Assembly (NCBI GenBank): GCA_019095985.1
Contig: CM032662.1
Span: forward strand, 20,730,703 to 20,794,702
Origin: Streblospio benedicti
Lineage: Eukaryota > Annelida > Polychaeta > Spionida > Spionidae
DNA: 64,000 bases
Direction: 5' to 3'
The position numbers and the translations under genes are program-made. The first letter of the stretch is position 1. Each line of letters starts with the position of its first letter. The notes beneath the pieces were generated by a model that saw nothing but the letters and a program-made list of their open reading frames with translations, was not told where the DNA came from and did not search any database. This document shows positions 10,697 through 24,200 of the stretch, one piece after another.

Positions 10697-13600
10697 ATGG
10701 AAGGGACTGTAAAAACTTATGAAGATGTAACAAATGAATATTTCATGAATACTTTGTATTTAAAAGTTAGTAAACACACGCTGATTATTCGGCTTTATTG
10801 TACTCTACGCTTTATATTATAGTAATGTTTTTGTGATATTTGTAGACTAATTTTGTTTAACAATATGCTTGGTTTTATTCTATTATCGTCCATCTTGCCC
10901 ATATGTGCAACTAACCAAATGATTTGGCTGTTGCCGATTTCTGCTATCGACGTCGCCACTTGAAATCCAGTGGTCAATATATGTCAACAAAGACAAAGCC
11001 ACTGTTGCAGTTTTACATCTCCAACAAGAATGACCACGGGTGATAAGATTGCATATTTCTCTCGAGAAATTGACTGCTGTTTTCGATTTTCATCATTAAT
11101 AGAGCATCATATTTGCTGTTTCTGGTAGTAAAGTTCGTTCATACCACATATCGGAACTATGGTCGATTCGTATGTCAGCTGACACAGACTTTTAAAATGT
11201 CCTAAAATTATTAGGATTGGTAATAGTAGCAACGTTTTATTGAAAGTACTCAAGAAGGATAACATAAACTGCCAAGATCTCATAGTAATTCATTTTTGCT
11301 TGCAGGATTATAGATAACCAAACGTATTTGGCCCGAGCATCGAGACGCGAAGCTTCGCGTCTTGGCCAAATACGTTTGGTTAGATTATAGAGTAAAAGCA
11401 TTTTTAAACATGGGTTGTTCCTTCCCATGACTGGGTAAACGCCTGCTTAGTTGACGTAAAAATCCTATTCTTTTCAAAGAAACACCACTCCATATAGCAC
11501 AGATATAGCATCCACCTTAATATGACTGTCGCTACAGACCTTATCTGTAATCTGACATTTAAATTAAACATCAAATATCCAGCTGGAGAAACACAATTTA
11601 GATTTTTATCTACTGATCCAGCAACATTTTTTTCATTATTGTACAATATCCAGTTTTTTGACAGGAGTTGAATATGAACGTTTGGAGTTCCATGATAAAC
11701 ATAGAAATTATTTACCACCATATAACCATAGACTTTTCAGTAAGTGAGGCCAAATTAGTAGACTTTGTTGACTAGATTTTTAATTTTCAAATAACTTTCA
11801 CTTGAAAGAATTGAACATACCAATGGATATATATATAATTGATATTAGATGTGTAACAGATCAACCTATCCAATTTTATTTTTTGTGGCCTGATTCAAGA
11901 GGAATGTGACAGGTTTGTTTGTACGCTTTAGCATTGGGCAAAAAGGAACGTTTGAGTGATTATTGCTCGCAATAACCAGTGCGTAGATCAACATATTTCT
12001 TCATTCACAACACTAATTTATCTTATTATTTACAGTTCTGGACAATCGACTGTGTCCATCCTCAGAATCTCATACTGTGCATGTCAGTCCAAGCGACTTC
12101 TCATTGTCATAATGGTGTCTTACACGTGCGAGAGTTAGTCAATCTCATGATGGGAAGGAGCAGTGATCATAGACAGAGAAAGTGATTTTAAGACTCGCAC
12201 CATCAAGAAAGCAATCCACGTAAGGGTGAACAAAGATGTCATGAACCAGGAAGAGGGAGGCCACCAACTCTCGCACTTATATGACCCCATGATGACAATG
12301 GGAAGTCGCTCGGACTGACATGTGCAGTGTGAGACTCTGAGGATGGACACAGTCGATTGTCCGAAACTGTAAATAATAAGGTAAATTTAGTGTTGTGAGT
12401 GAAGAAATATGTTGATCTATCGATATAACCCAAACGATGAACTAAGAAAACCAGTGCGTAGTTCTTTTTTTTTTTTTTGTTCTGCCACCAGGCAGCATGT
12501 GGGCCTCGGCTAGGATCCTCATAAACTTATTAAACTATGGCCTTAATTTGACATTATACATATGGTCTCAAGAGCAACAAGGTTGTATTGCAAGCATTCT
12601 TTGACTCACGGATGGCGACAACAAATTTTCAGACAAATTTTTATAAACATTGTAAAAGCATAGTTAATCAATAACATCACTACACCTGTATATGTTCGTT
12701 TTTTTTTCAACATTGTATTTTATTGTAGAGGGAGCCAGCTATATTGAAAGGTCTTGATATAGGATGCTGCAAAAGCAAATGGTCAGCAGATTATCTTTCA
12801 AAAACTGGTGGACAACGAGAAGTCAAGATACATGTGTGCACAACTCCAAAAATGGATTTCATCAATAAAAATTTTGTATATAGGTAAAATAACTGGGAAG
12901 TAATATTTTTTTGTTCAACAGAACTAACATTTATATTTATTTTTTTATTCTAAGTTTTTAAAAAGCAGCAGACACGGGTTGCGTAGTGTTTTATACGCCA
13001 CATCGTCATGCATAAATTATTTCAATGAGCAAGATAATTGGAGATTTGAGAAATAAAGTCACCTAAATCTCATCTGAAATGAGATTTGAAAACATTTCAG
13101 CTCATAGCCTACAGATTATTGTGTGCCTTAGCAACCTGATGGGGGTTGGCTATTAATAATTTTGTCTTATGGATTTATTTTCTGAATATTAATGAATGTG
13201 TAAATAGACTTCACCTTTCTTCCATCTGGAAGAAATACCAATCTTCCGCCATTTCTTCTGAACCAGAAGAAATACCACATTCACTATTATTTTGCCTATA
13301 ATCTGTAACTTTCTGTAATGATTAAGTACCTGTAATAACAAAATAAGATTTTTAGCTCAAGCTAGATGTTGGCATACTTATCAAATTCTCTGCAATGGTA
13401 ATTATGTATATTTATTGATGCATTTACCTATTAGCTATGAATTTTAGGGTGGGCTTTTATGAATTTAGAGCCCCATTTTAATATTAACTAATTATTCATT
13501 AACTACAATTCTTTATAGGTCACTGCCATTCGATGAATTAGTGAAACGAGCATCTCGACAAATTAATACTGAATACTTCATATCAGAGGTGACTCTTAAC

Positions 13601-16600
13601 TACTGATACTATACACCATTAGAAAAAGATGTTTTCTTGCTTTTTGTTTTTCATTCTTTGCTTGCCATTGCTTTACTTCTCAAACAATAAAATAACAATA
13701 GGACTGGAAAGTTAGGTGCATTCGGTAACAAAAGCAACAATGCAAACAGGTGAAAAGAATGAAAGCATAAAATGAATCCATTAGCCATTGATCAAATGAA
13801 ATATACAAAACTATAAGTATATCTGAATTTACCAGTAATCTAGGCATTATTGAATTATGATGGAGTTGAGTGTCTATTGAAAAATGGGTTACGGATATGC
13901 CATATTGAATTTTTAAGATGTACCCATCTATTACTAACTATAGCCTGAAAAGCCACGCCGATCATAAAAGTGTGTTTGAAATGAATCATTGTTATGTAAA
14001 TTTATCTGTAGAATGAATGCTATTATTTGAGATCTCTTGGAGAAGACCCACGCAAAGATGTGGCTGATATTAGGAAAGATTTCCCGGAATTAGCAGCAGA
14101 TGTGCAATTTCCACCATTTTATGAAGAAAGCAAGTTTTTCTCAAGTGTATTCAGAATTTCTTCCAAAGATGTTCAATTGTGGACACATTATGATGTAAGG
14201 AAATATGCATTTTGCATTTCAATATCATCAATGTTCTATTCGCCTTTGGCATCCTTTCATCTATCTGACGATGGTACATTACACATGCCGTCTGCATTAC
14301 GTTTTGATGTAAAGCAGTTGGTCTCATGATTTAATTAAAGATATTACCTTCTTTTCTTTCAAAAGATAATTTTAAACTTCAAATTTTAGATATAATTTTT
14401 GATCGATTTCCAACACCACAGGATCGTTTTCAAAATTAAACAACATATGACAAAGTAATACAACAATAAGATTACTAATTGGATACCAAATTGGTTATTA
14501 TTTATTTAAACAATTGTAATGACAATGAATAATTTTCATCCCAGTGGTGTTCAAAATCGATCAAAAATAATATATTTTTTGGAAGAAAAGCAGGTAATAT
14601 CTTTAATGAATGTATTTAAAAAGAGAAATTGAATGACATGAACTGTTCAGTGTTCAGTCATTCATTTGATGATTTAATATCATGTTCCCTCCCACTTCCA
14701 GGGCTTGAACCCTATTTTGGCCTAATTTGTAGTAATTTGATAATAGAAAGTCAAACTTGAACTATATAACAGATTGATACATATCTAAAACAAGCATAAA
14801 TGACATGGTTTAAAACAATCAAAATATAGTTGATAAAAAGTAACATTTATTACAACAATCAACAAAATTTCATATGTAGTCATGGAGACAAAAAACAGGG
14901 CCCTTAACTAGGAGCAGGACGAGTACTGAAAATTGCACTCAACTACTCGATGTATAAAACTCGACTCGTACTCAAGTACTCGATCTTTAGATTACTTTAT
15001 CATTTTTCCACCATAAAAGGCTAAATCATGTGTTTTAATGCATTGTGTTTAACCTATTGAGAAACCATTAAAAAAGTAGTCACGATTTACTTTCCATTAT
15101 CAATTTATTCAACTCCCTGGTGGCCCCGATCAAAAGTTAAGGGCCTTAATTTTTTATCAGGGCCCCCAGGGAGTTTCAAACAGCTGATACCTTAGTGATT
15201 CGATTCAGCTGTTCATCTTAGTATATTGTATTAATTGATAATATATTTGAATATGTTGTTCAATTCAAGATCATCAGTAACATATGGAGTGAGAGATGTT
15301 CATTTCCTGAGCCATGATCTTTTTTCATCTTTATACTGACAGTTAGGTAATAGCATGGTCACTGAATCCCAATGTTTACAGGGAGACACACCCACCGAGC
15401 TACCGTAGGTAGTACTAGGTACCTGTGGGATTCAGTGACCGTGGGTAATAGTGTATTTAATAAGACACTGAAAAAATTGCATACTTGTTTATGTTTTACA
15501 GATAATGGACAATATGCTCATGGTAATAACTGGGAAGAAACGAGTAGTTTTGTTTAGCCCAAGCGATACGCTGTACATGTATTTAAATGGTATGACTTGA
15601 ATACAAGTATTATTTTATTTCAATTTTGAAGTCATGGATAGGCAGTAGGCACATTTGATATTATGCAATACATGTTAATGTTAGTAAAAACATATTGTCT
15701 CGCACACTTTTACTTCGTAACGTGTATTAATTATGTAGAAAGAAAAATGAGAGGGAATTCTTAATCTTGCAAATTTTATTTTAAGAAACCTATTTTTATT
15801 TTTGGCATACACAAACATTGTGGTCTTTTATACAATACAATAAAAAGAAGACCTTTCTCCCACGTAGAATTTTTAAATTGATATTTTATGTGACTTTGTG
15901 TAGTGATTAGCGTAATCTCTGTGTATTAACACTGAAGGACGTTGAGTGTCGAATAACAGAAATATTTGGATACGGATAGGGAATATACACAGATCAATCT
16001 AAGTCTATGATTTTTTTTTTTATCAATTTGTACAATTTAATATTAAAATTGGAGACCCATGACAGTCTTTAAATTCTGCATGGGAACTACTGTAGAACCT
16101 CTCTATTAGGACCACCTTTGGGACCAGTGTTAGGTGGTCTCAAGAGAGGTGGTCTCATTACAGAGGTTAGTTTTAGTAGCTTTATGAAGTTTTTGAACCA
16201 TGAAAAGTGATCTTATTATAAAGGTGGTCCCAATAAGGGTGGTTTTAATTTGGAGGTTTGACTGTACATTTCACTTTGCCAAGGGTTAATTTTAATAAGG
16301 GATAATGTATGTTAAAACTGCTTTTAGGGGACAAGTCTGAAGTGCTAGATATTGATAACGTGGATATGGAGAAGTTTCCCGATTTTAAAAAAGCAACACG
16401 TTATGAATGCATCTTGGAACCAGGCGATGTTTTGTACATTCCAGGTAATTAAGTTGCAACCACATTTATATGTAAACAGTAGTTTGATGTTTTGTAACAT
16501 CATTATAACTATTGTTTTAACATATATTTTCAGCTCTCTGGTATCATAATGTAATAAATCTAGAATGGGGAGTTGCAGTCAATATATTTTGGAAACATTT

Positions 16601-16814
16601 GGATGAAAGTTGCTATGATCATAAGGATCCATATGGTAATAAGGATTTAATCCCAGGCAGTCGGGCCCTTCAAGTCATGGATAGAGCTTTAAAAATAATA
16701 GATGACCTACCTGAAGAATATAAAGATTTTTATGTGAAAAGATTAATGATAAAATTACAAAATAAAGCTTTTAAAACATACTTTAAACTGTTTCATTTTT
16801 CTAGTCATAAATAA
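10697..16814 (+). CDS. TYW5: tRNA wybutosine-synthesizing protein 5 (JmjC hydroxylase)
   Basis: TYW5 is an Fe(II)/2-oxoglutarate-dependent JmjC oxygenase. It hydroxylates the wybutosine side chain at position 37 of tRNA-Phe, giving hydroxywybutosine. Seven coding exons: 10697-10765, 12729-12883, 13519-13588, 14012-14194, 15502-15589, 16328-16444 and 16534-16814. All have AG/GT borders and matching phases, giving 320 residues (human about 315). Exon 1 (METGVK-like start, in fact [11 protein letters not shown]) ends at LYLK and joins [12 protein letters not shown], matching the human start region. The metal-binding HxD motif is in WTHYD (about His157 and Asp159); the distal His is in LWYHNV (about His232). 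[17 protein letters not shown] and VNIFWKHL are near-identical to vertebrate TYW5. The C-terminus differs, ending in a short Phe/Lys-rich tail. Introns carry a Penelope-like relic, a TTAA MITE and a TA MITE. The gene is head to head with the unrecognised minus-strand gene and tail to tail with the PALS2-type gene. Confidence 0.95.
11315..11382. mobile_element. 68-bp palindromic mini-element with 9-bp TSD
   Basis: Perfect 19-bp inverted ends (TAACCAAACGTATTTGGCC, 11315-11333 and 11364-11382) surround a second, perfect 20-bp palindrome (AGACGCGAAGCTTCGCGTCT, 11343-11362). The direct repeat GATTATAGA flanks both sides (11306-11314 and 11383-11391). This has the form of a very small insertion; a 9-bp duplication fits Mutator-like elements. 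It lies in TYW5 intron 1. Confidence 0.7.
11987..12448 (+). mobile_element. Penelope-like element relic 1
   Basis: A short, truncated Penelope-like (PLE) copy. The centre encodes the end of a GIY-YIG endonuclease domain on the plus strand ([11 protein letters not shown] ... [15 protein letters not shown]). About 155-bp inverted arms (11987-12145 and about 12262-12418) enclose it. A 29-nt tail (12420-12448) follows the right arm. The 13-bp direct repeat AACCAGTGCGTAG (11974-11986 and 12449-12461) is the target duplication. It lies in TYW5 intron 1. It is a fossil without the reverse-transcriptase part. Confidence 0.75.
14339..14602. mobile_element. TTAA-site MITE (piggyBac/Kolobok type) in TYW5 intron 4
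   Basis: TTAA at 14335-14338 and 14603-14606 flanks a 264-bp element with long imperfect inverted repeats. The termini read AGATATTACC / GGTAATATCT, and internal arms share TTTTTGATCGATTT and AACACCAC. It has no coding capacity. TTAA duplications are known for piggyBac and Kolobok elements. Confidence 0.8.
16088..16266. mobile_element. TA-site MITE, copy 1 (TACAGTAGAACCTC family)
   Basis: The 179-bp block begins TACTGTAGAACCTCTCTATTA and ends GAGGTTTGACTGTA, with internal GGTGGTC/GACCACC repeats. It is a diverged relative of the blocks at 22322-22476 and 40147-40226. Its TA-type ends fit a Tc1/mariner-like MITE. It lies in TYW5 intron 5. Confidence 0.65.
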
Positions 16815-18210
16815 GGACTTCCAATCATGACATTAATCGTGAATTTAGAATAATGTTTATTAGAACGTAATTGACAAGTAACTTCTTTATTACATTTATT
16901 AACTCCTTTCACATTAACCATTGGTTAGTAAAATTACAATCATATGTTTTGAAGCATATAAAAATATAATTTCATAGGATCCATATCAGTAAACTAGGGG
17001 AACTACTTTCAAAAAAATATACATGAGAATAATATATATGCAGAATAAGTACAAAATGTAAACCGAATGTTGTACAAAGAAGAGAACATGGACATTGAAG
17101 GTAGCAAATTTAGACAGAATAAATATTTCGCGCATTGAAATACCTGAAACTTAATAGCAAAACAAATTTAAATACACAACATTGATTCATGGTCCTTTGT
17201 TATAATCACAGCATTATTTTGGTGTAAATATTAAATTCTTTTCTATAAATAATAGTGAAATGATGGGAGTTCTGTAAATAGTTTCCAAAGAAATTAAGGC
17301 ACTTTCATAGATAAGCAAACTACTGGTACTATGGTTGTAAATAAAAGTGGTGGAATGTTATGATCAGAAATATATACATTGCATTGCCAAGATAGGCCTG
17401 GATTGTACAGAACATAATTTATATAAAAATCACAGATTGCACATATTGTTTATTATCAGCTCAATCTTTGACAATTATTACATAACAATATTAGCTATAT
17501 GCACATGCTTTGTGTGCATGATGCTTTCTGTCCTTATGTAATGTCAAAATTATAGAAGTATAATAGGGATTCATTTTATTAAACTATCACTTACAGAACA
17601 AGATCGCTCCCGCAAATGGTTAATTTTCTCGACCTGGGGATGTACTCAATGACCATTGCTAATCAACTTGTTCATTGAAAGCAATTATTTTTAAAAACAT
17701 AAATTGTTATCTTCTGAAATATTACTGATAATATTTAGCAATTGGCATGTAACTACCAATTGGCACCAGCTGGTGGTACAAGCAAAATAGACCTGGATAC
17801 TTTTCTGTGAGTGGTGGTTGGGAATGTAGAAAACAGCGACCAGAATTAACCAGTAAGCCCGTTGATTTTTAGTATTGTGTGGAGGCAACATCATAAGGTT
17901 ATACTTATATAGTAAGGTATTTAATCTTGATATGTTTTCTACCAACTGCAAAAGCACCCACTTCACATACGTACATATATAAGAATTTTCTGCACATTTG
18001 AGAAGAGTACCAACAAAATACATGTACTTGTTAATGAAACTCATCAAGTTTTAGCACCTTTTTGTTGTTTGTTTTTTGAACAATATATTAATGGACTTGA
18101 TATTCTTCACGTATGTTATACCAATAAAAACAAATCAACAATATAATAAAACAGTTTCATTATGATGTTAGCAGCATACCATTCATAAATAAAAAAAACA
18201 CTATTTCATC
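16815..18210. other. Convergent intergenic region, TYW5 / PALS2-type 3' ends
   Basis: AT-rich, no supported gene. AATAAA motifs on the plus strand (for example near 17116 and 17338) could end TYW5 transcripts. TTTATT motifs, read from the minus strand, could end the MAGUK transcript. The long ORFs here have no protein-like composition. Confidence 0.5.
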
Positions 18211-21200
18211 CTAATAAACCCATGATACTGGTACCCACTGAGGTTCTGTGCTAAGAGTTTCAATAGCCTTTCTTAACCTTGTGTAGGTTTCATTCATATT
18301 GTCATTCACCATTGCCATATCAAAATAATGACGATAATGGCGTTCAATGTGTGCAGATTCTTCAAGTGTCTTCCGGAACTGTCTCTCCTAAAACAATGTT
18401 AAAAATATTTTGGAATTTTGTTGATTTCTAACTGAATATAGGTCCATAAAATTATTGCAATGAAGTTTTACATACAGAATATAGCTCAGTAAAAGTCACT
18501 ATGTCATTACCTGAGACACTAAATGGTATTAAATTACAGCTGGTCAAAGAGCCTATTTATTGAGATTGCAACATTCCCTATACACAACTGCTACATCCAC
18601 ATGATATCATTTATCTCAAACTTACAGTTTTAATGACGTCAGTTTTCCCTTGGATGCGAGCAAACTCGTTCATGTTTCTCATGATTTCTACTGGTGGCGC
18701 CGCAAGGAATACTATGTATGGCATGAATTCTGATGTTTTAATTTGCTTCAGTGCCTGCAAATAAATGTAGTCAATTGGAATCAGCATTTTCATCAATTTA
18801 CCATATATACATTAAGAAATGTAGAAATGAGAACAATTTTGCTTACCGTAGCCTCCAGATCCAGTATGCACATCTTTCCCTGCCGAATAACTTGTCTTAT
18901 ATGATCTAGTTTAATTCCATAATAGTTGCCATCAAGCTCTCCATATTCGAGGTATTTTCCATTATGAATCTCATACTCCATCTCATCCCGGTTCATGAAC
19001 CATCTATCCTCACCATCCACTTCACCGTGTCTCATCATACGGGATGTGCCTATTTAAAAAGATTTCCACCAGTTATTCATAATTTATGAAAAATAATATG
19101 CTCATGTATTTCAAATTCAAATTTCCTTTTTATATTGTGAGTTTTTCAATTGGTTTCTAGAAGTTAATGATTTAGAAGAGTGGTTTAAGCCTTTACTCAA
19201 CACATTGATTTTCTCTAGGCTATAAATCCAGCATTATGGATACTGTGCCATACATGATTATAAACATTAAGCAATGTTTGCATTTTGTTAAAATATTTCT
19301 TACAAGGCAAAACCATTCCAAACCGATGAGGATCAGCTTTACATAGCCGTTTTTTAAGTGTTCTTCGACCTACACCCGTTGCTCCAACTAGCACCAATGT
19401 CTTTCTTTGGAATGGCGGCATTCGTGCAACTTCTTCATAAATCATCAAATCATTCTTGTCAAATTCTAAAGATTAAAACATTAAAATTTAAGATAACAGC
19501 CTAGAAAATACAGAAATAAATGAGGTTTTGTTTGATTCGCTACCCCAATATACAACATTATATTCAATCACACTCATTACCTGTATTTATTGTTGACTTG
19601 TACATTATCTTCTTCTTTTTCTTCGTCATTAGACCACACAACACTAAAAATATTTAATCAAATCAGAAGAATACTTCTTTAAAACTTAGTATAAATCAGA
19701 AAAATGTTGCTAACACATGATAATGTAAATTTTAGATTTAATGAAGTAAAATCATACATGATTTCTGGGTGTAGTCATATTCTGGCCGCACAAATGCTTT
19801 CCTTTTTTCTTCTAACACTTGCGATGGAATTAAGCCAGATGCTCCATTAGAATCAACTTTTTTTGCCTGCATTACATATATTAAATTTACATTTAATATT
19901 GACTTTTGAGCACTTCACATGTTGTTACTATATTTCTAGATATATTATTCTTTTTCGTAAAAAATACTTGGCAAAAAAAGAATATAATGAATATAAAAAA
20001 TAAAAATCATCAATTGATCGTTACTCCATAACATTAATCACGCAAAAAAAAATAAAAAAAAATAAAAAAAAATACCACTGTAACAAGTTTATATTTTTTT
20101 ACCTGCCACCAGTTTGGATCTTCCATATTTACTACTTGCAAAACCTCTCCTTCTCTAAAGGGCAATCCAGCTTCTCGACACGGAATCAGGTTGTCTTTCC
20201 TAGGATCATACCTGAAATGTGCTTTCACAAAGACCTGCAAACAATAGGTTCAATGTAAAACATTTGTGTTCCATAAAAAACATCATAAACGGACAAATCC
20301 ATCTATCCAAATTTCAGTTCTCGTCTGTGGATGCAATACTGCTTGCCTTCGAACTCACTTTATGCTGGTTTAGTGATAACTTGACAAGTAGAATAAATAT
20401 GGTGGTAAATGTGGTGGTTTATAGTCGTGATTCTATTTGTGCTCGCACAACTTGGCATTAATTTCACACTGTTAATGATAAAGTAAAACTTACCTGAGAT
20501 TGACTTGAATTATCATGATATCCTGGTAATATTTTCAAGGTAACACTACCAGTAGTTTTTCTGAGGATTTCAGTCATTTGTTCTGGATCATGAACTTCTT
20601 TTCCATTTATTTCTTTTATTATATCATCAACATGCAGCAGCCCTATGAATAATTAACATCATATTAATCAATGCATTTTACTGTAGCTGTACATTTCTTA
20701 ACACCTTGTGTTTTACAGTTTTTAACTTAAAAAACATCATATTCATAAAGTCTGATTACAAAAATAAAGATTTGTTTAGATATGGTATATTAAAAATATA
20801 ATTTATTATCTATTTATCTACTATTTATTATCTATTTAATATCTATTTATTTTAGTTATCTATGATCTATTTCATTGAACTATTCTGGCATGTAGGTTAC
20901 AAGATCATGATTATCAGTGTAAATTTCATTATCTGTGAAAATACAATAAATAATGTCATAACTATTTTGTAAAAGGAAAAAAAGATTTAGAGAAGAAAAT
21001 ATACAAAAAAATTAAAGATACAAGATAATTTTCAAAAATAGGTAATAGAATCTAACATGCATAAGCTTTTCAGTAAACGAAATAGCCACATAAATGTTGG
21101 TATTAACCAAGAAACAGATCAGCTATTGAATCATTGAAGAAGCAAAACTGTACCACATCAGCACTCAGAAAATTTCAATAAATAATTGAGAAGTCCCATT

Positions 21201-24200
21201 GAACATAGTTGCAATTTGATTTTTTTTGTCACAGAGGACTACTAAATAAAAAAGATCAGAAAGGATCATAAAATAGATGAAATGTTACAATTTGTGTCCA
21301 ATAATTTGTCTTATTGGCATGATTTGTGAAGGAGCATGTTTGACTAAAATCAGATTAGAAACATGCTAGTTGAAATGCATTGTAAAGGCCAAACCTTGTC
21401 TGTTCACCAAACCTCCTTCCAAAATGCGTTTGATGACTAGATCGCCATGATTATTAACATGTACAGTTACTCCCTAAAAAGATTGTATGTTAACCTATAA
21501 ATAACTATATGTATACTAAAATAGTCTCATGTCAAAAATTAAAAACAATTACTTGGTTTGCTATACAGGCTCTCATGAAATATATAAGAAAAACAAAATA
21601 AAAACAAACTAACAAAAATATGACACCCACCCACTCAAACCACCAAAAAAAAAAAAAAAAATACTGAGAAAAAGCCCCTATAATAGATTACTACCCATTT
21701 GTGTATTTCGACAACTCATATAGCATACCAACAAGTTATGAAGCATAAAAGCAACATGAAAATTATGACATGCAAACAAATGAACAAATCTTTCCTCATG
21801 CATACCAATGTGATATTATAACAGACACTAAATCAAACTGGTTATATAGTAAAACAAATGTAAGCTAATACATTAAGATTATCACAAAATGCGACATTCT
21901 AAAGTAGTAAGGAATCAGGTGGAAAATTTGATCTTGTACAACTAAATACAGGGTCTTGTTTTCAAAGAAACTATTTTCACAATAACAAAAACAAAATTTA
22001 AAAAGAAAATTGCATAGTGTGATACTCTCAAGAATGTTTATAAGATAACCGATCAACAACTATAATTAAATACGATCATTTCACCTTGGCGCTCAATATC
22101 ACTTCCAGCCATAATACGTGCAATTTGGAGACCATATTCTCCTTGTTTAACAGTTATACCCTATATTTTCCAAGTAGAAAATAATGCACAAAAATAAAGG
22201 AAAGAAATTCCAAGGGACAACAACTTATTAAAGATTGTAGTCAGTCATAAATATATTTGTTCTATAAAAATTAGTATCAATAAACTATTTTTTTTTCCAA
22301 TCTTATAATTTTCACATATGATACAGTAGAACCTCGCTATTAGGAGCATCCATTGGCTTGCATCAAGTGGTCTCAATAGAGGTGATCTCTTTATGAAGGT
22401 CTGGGACCAAGAGAAATAGTTTTACTATAGAGGTGATCTCTTTACAGAGTTGTTCTTAATGGGAGGTTCTATTGTACATACATGTATTATGCTTTTAAAT
22501 CTCTGAGAAAATCCCAAGCTCGCTTGTTTACTAAAACCCATGGTCATGTGAACATTACATAAGCAGATGATTTTTGCTGGACATATCTTGGCTTTCCAAT
22601 GACAGATATCACATTTAAAACATTGGAGGGATAGTCAGCTTCTCACATGTATTTTGTTTAAATCTAACAAAAATCATTCTTCCTACGTAATTTTTGATGG
22701 TTTTATTCCTGGCATTCAATGGCTGGGTATCTAAATTGCCCAACTCCTCTACTAGCACTGTCAAAATATATGAAATTTTAAAGTTGCACAAAATACATCA
22801 CATTGCTTCTATCAAAGCATATCCACTCAGCATAACCTGTTATTGAAATCAAACCAAACAGTAGGCCTAATAAATAGTTATAGAGCAAATACTCAGCTCT
22901 AGAATACAAATTACGTGATAAACTGGATAAATTCCCTGTATAAGATTTTAAAGATTTTCATGATTTTCATTCCATACCAGTTTTTGCCTTTTTTACGTCA
23001 TGAGATTAGCTTTGTATATAATATTGATCAAGACGGGACGTAAAGGATAGTATATATTTTCTAAGTTATAACAGCAGATATAAATCATATGAACTTACCA
23101 AAGGCTCATCTGGATTTTTGCGTATACCAACCATACGGATCATCTCTGAACCTGGAACCGGGCTGTTAAAAACTTGAGGTGGAGGCGATGCAAATATTGG
23201 AAATGGATCTACATCCAATGGTGGCTCATAATTCTTAGCAGCGACATCATCATGAGATTCAATTAAGGCCTACAGTGTAATAAGACGTTATCCTTTAGCA
23301 AATATTGAAGTAACAAACTTCCATGTATTAAGTGAATAGCCCAAATTGAGGCATAGCATGTTTTGCACAATGTAAATGAATTTTCATCAAATTATTTGCA
23401 AAAATTCCAAGGAATAAATTTTACAGCATTTTTGCAATAATGGTTGTCTATATTATTATCATTAGTCTTATGTAGATAACAAGATGAGATCAAAATCAAA
23501 TTTTATACCTTAAAATGTGGATCACATAATATTTTGTTTAACTCTTTTGTAGTAGGTGTCTGGTTTTCTTGAAGATCATCTACCAATTCCTTCAGAATTT
23601 CAAGAGTATCACAGCCTACTGGCTCAAGTTGCTGTTCTTCTAAGACGTCAAAAGCCTAAATTTTGATCATATATATGTCATATCATGTATAGGATCATAT
23701 AGTGTATAGTGTCTGATATGACACTGTCATATCATGTATAGTATTGAATTTGATTTTATTAATAAGTACTTCAATACAGAACTGAATTTAAAAGCAAATG
23801 TGATAATACTGAATTAGTGTTTAGGCTTCAAAAGTATTATTCAACTTCTATGTTCAATCAATCAATCAAATCCGAAATTCAGGTGAACAGGGCCTAATTA
23901 TTCCTTGTATAAGGGTGTGGCCTGGCTGCAGTCTACTCCTCAACCATCCCCTTCAAGCTATTCTGTCATTTGGGTCTATTTGACTCATACTCATATGTAC
24001 AAAGTCTTTCTGTACAACTGTGTCTCATGTTGCACTCCAAAATATGCATCACATTTAGCTTGCTATATTTGTCTTTTGTAGAAGATTACATTACATTACA
24101 GTTTTTTTTTCCTTCTAAGAAATGCATATTGGTTTTAAGTTTTAAAACCATATATTTTGTAAATACTATTACAATGTGTTGTCACTCCAAAAATATATCA

